DNA of 64,000 bases from Bacteroidales bacterium (GTDB lineage: Bacteria; Bacteroidota; Bacteroidia; Bacteroidales; JAADJA01), in NCBI GenBank assembly GCA_020052415.1, contig JAGVPB010000013.1:124001-188000 (forward strand), given 5' to 3'. Shown piece after piece: positions 63,198 to 64,000 of this stretch. Under the pieces are notes generated by a model. The model ran no database searches and was not told the origin of the DNA. It saw only the letters and a program-made list of their open reading frames with translations. The translations under genes were made by a program, and so were the position numbers. Each line of letters opens with the position of its first letter. Position 1 is the stretch's first letter.

Positions 63198-64000
63198 ATG
63201 ATTTTTGATAAAGATAAATTTGCCGGTGAAGGACTCACGTATGATGATGTCCTCTTGCAACCCGCCTATTCTGATATTCTTCCACGGGAAGTGGATACTA
63301 CAACTCTTTTTACAAGGAATATCCGGTTAAATATACCAATCGTATCGGCAGCAATGGATACAGTTACCGAACATAAAATGGCAATTGCTCTTGCTCAGGA
63401 AGGAGGCATCGGGGTAATCCACAAAAACATGACCATCGAAGAACAAGCCAATGAAGTAAGGAAAGTGAAAAGAGCGGAAAACGGTATGATACTCGATCCT
63501 GTTACGATTGAAAAGGATGCGCTTGTGCGTGATGCACTCCAAAGTATGAGTGAATTCGGAATTGGAGGAATTCCTGTTGTTGACAGGAATAATATTCTCG
63601 TGGGTATCGTTACCAACAGGGATTTGCGGTTCGAAAGAAATCCTGAAAAGCCGATTGAAGAAGTAATGACCAGGGAGCATCTGATCACAACCACCGAATT
63701 TACTGACTTTGAAAAAGCGGCAGATATCCTTCAGCAATATAAAATTGAAAAATTACCTGTCGTCGATCAAAACTATAAACTTGTAGGTTTAATTACATAT
63801 AAGGACATAATTAAAATAAAAGAAAGGCCAAATGCATGTAAAGATAACCGTGGCCGGTTACGTGTTGGCGCTGCAGTTGGGGTTGCCGCTGATACTCTCG
63901 ACAGAGTGAGTGCTCTGGTTGATGCGCAGGTGGATGCAATTGTAATAGATACGGCACATGGTCATTCACAGGGAGTGCTTAACATGGCAAAGGAAGTTAA
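63198..64000 (+). CDS. guaB: inosine-5'-monophosphate dehydrogenase, 5' part
   Basis: GuaB oxidises IMP to XMP with NAD+, the first step to guanine nucleotides. The frame is open from ATG 63198 to the window end (267 codons). It has GLTYDDVLLQPAYSDILPRE, IPIVSAAMDTVTEHKMAIAL, GGIGVIHKNM, a tandem CBS region (about residues 95-205, with GIVTNRDLRF and LPVVDQNYKLVGLITYKDI), then RLRVGAAVG and VIDTAHGHSQGV. The catalytic cysteine loop and the flap lie beyond the end. The lack of a stop is due to the window edge. Confidence 0.95.
   Translation, partial: MIFDKDKFAGEGLTYDDVLLQPAYSDILPREVDTTTLFTRNIRLNIPIVSAAMDTVTEHKMAIALAQEGGIGVIHKNMTIEEQANEVRKVKRAENGMILDPVTIEKDALVRDALQSMSEFGIGGIPVVDRNNILVGIVTNRDLRFERNPEKPIEEVMTREHLITTTEFTDFEKAADILQQYKIEKLPVVDQNYKLVGLITYKDIIKIKERPNACKDNRGRLRVGAAVGVAADTLDRVSALVDAQVDAIVIDTAHGHSQGVLNMAKEV

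Overview
The window looks like chromosomal DNA of an anaerobic or facultatively anaerobic Bacteroidota, probably Bacteroidales-like. The evidence is a type IX secretion system (PorZ, PorV, PorP/SprF and several cargo proteins with type A or type B sorting domains), a SusC/SusD pair, a complete Rnf operon in the order B-C-D-G-E-A, the long plant/Chlamydia-like form of IspG, the parA-parB-DUF5683 cluster, DUF4783-nadC, and promoters of the TAnnTTTG type. The species is not determinable from the sequence alone. No tRNA, rRNA, CRISPR array, transposase or phage gene was seen.

Layout. 1-6.7 kb: the end of an unknown gene, an unknown exported protein, ispG, porZ and recO (the last two overlapping by one base). 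7.0-10 kb: parA, parB, a small toxin-antitoxin pair, and a DUF5683 gene. 10.2-15.7 kb: a leftward group (PASTA membrane protein, a secreted T9SS cargo, an RluD-type pseudouridine synthase) divergent from ddl. 15.9-24.8 kb, accessory in character: a 24-repeat leucine-rich T9SS cargo, an aldehyde dehydrogenase, a short paralogue of the repeat protein broken by an in-frame TGA, a second toxin-antitoxin pair, a GH63/MGH1-like glycosidase and a queuosine-precursor transporter. 24.8-32.4 kb: susC, susD and a LamG/PNGase F-like T9SS enzyme, plausibly a small glycoprotein-foraging locus. 32.6-39.3 kb: rnfBCDGEA, rseC and an SDR oxidoreductase, all leftward. 39.5-41.7 kb: DUF4783, nadC and a YihY/BrkB membrane protein. 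42.1-54 kb: two very large type B cargo proteins (1056 and 1841 aa), a PorP/SprF protein and an Asp-box propeller cargo, tightly packed as one apparent operon. 54.1-57 kb: a polysaccharide flippase-like protein and an APC permease. 57.2-64 kb: a secreted protein of unclear function, dnaB, an FAH-family hydrolase, ispF, porV with a clear intrinsic terminator, and the 5' part of guaB running off the end.

Between genes lie several families of word-like repeats: CATTCC words, a 48-bp unit built on CCACGAATTACACGAAT plus GATTCAACC 9-mers, ACATAG/CTATGT inverted repeats, a TCGACAGG inverted repeat and CTGCCGACTG words. They occur at least nine times, always outside recognisable genes, and are the least explained structure here. 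The strongest candidates for something functionally new are the giant-cargo/PorP operon, the LamG-PNGase F/SusCD locus, the leucine-rich repeat family, and the secreted protein at 57.2-58.4 kb. I found no convincing wholly new multi-gene system.
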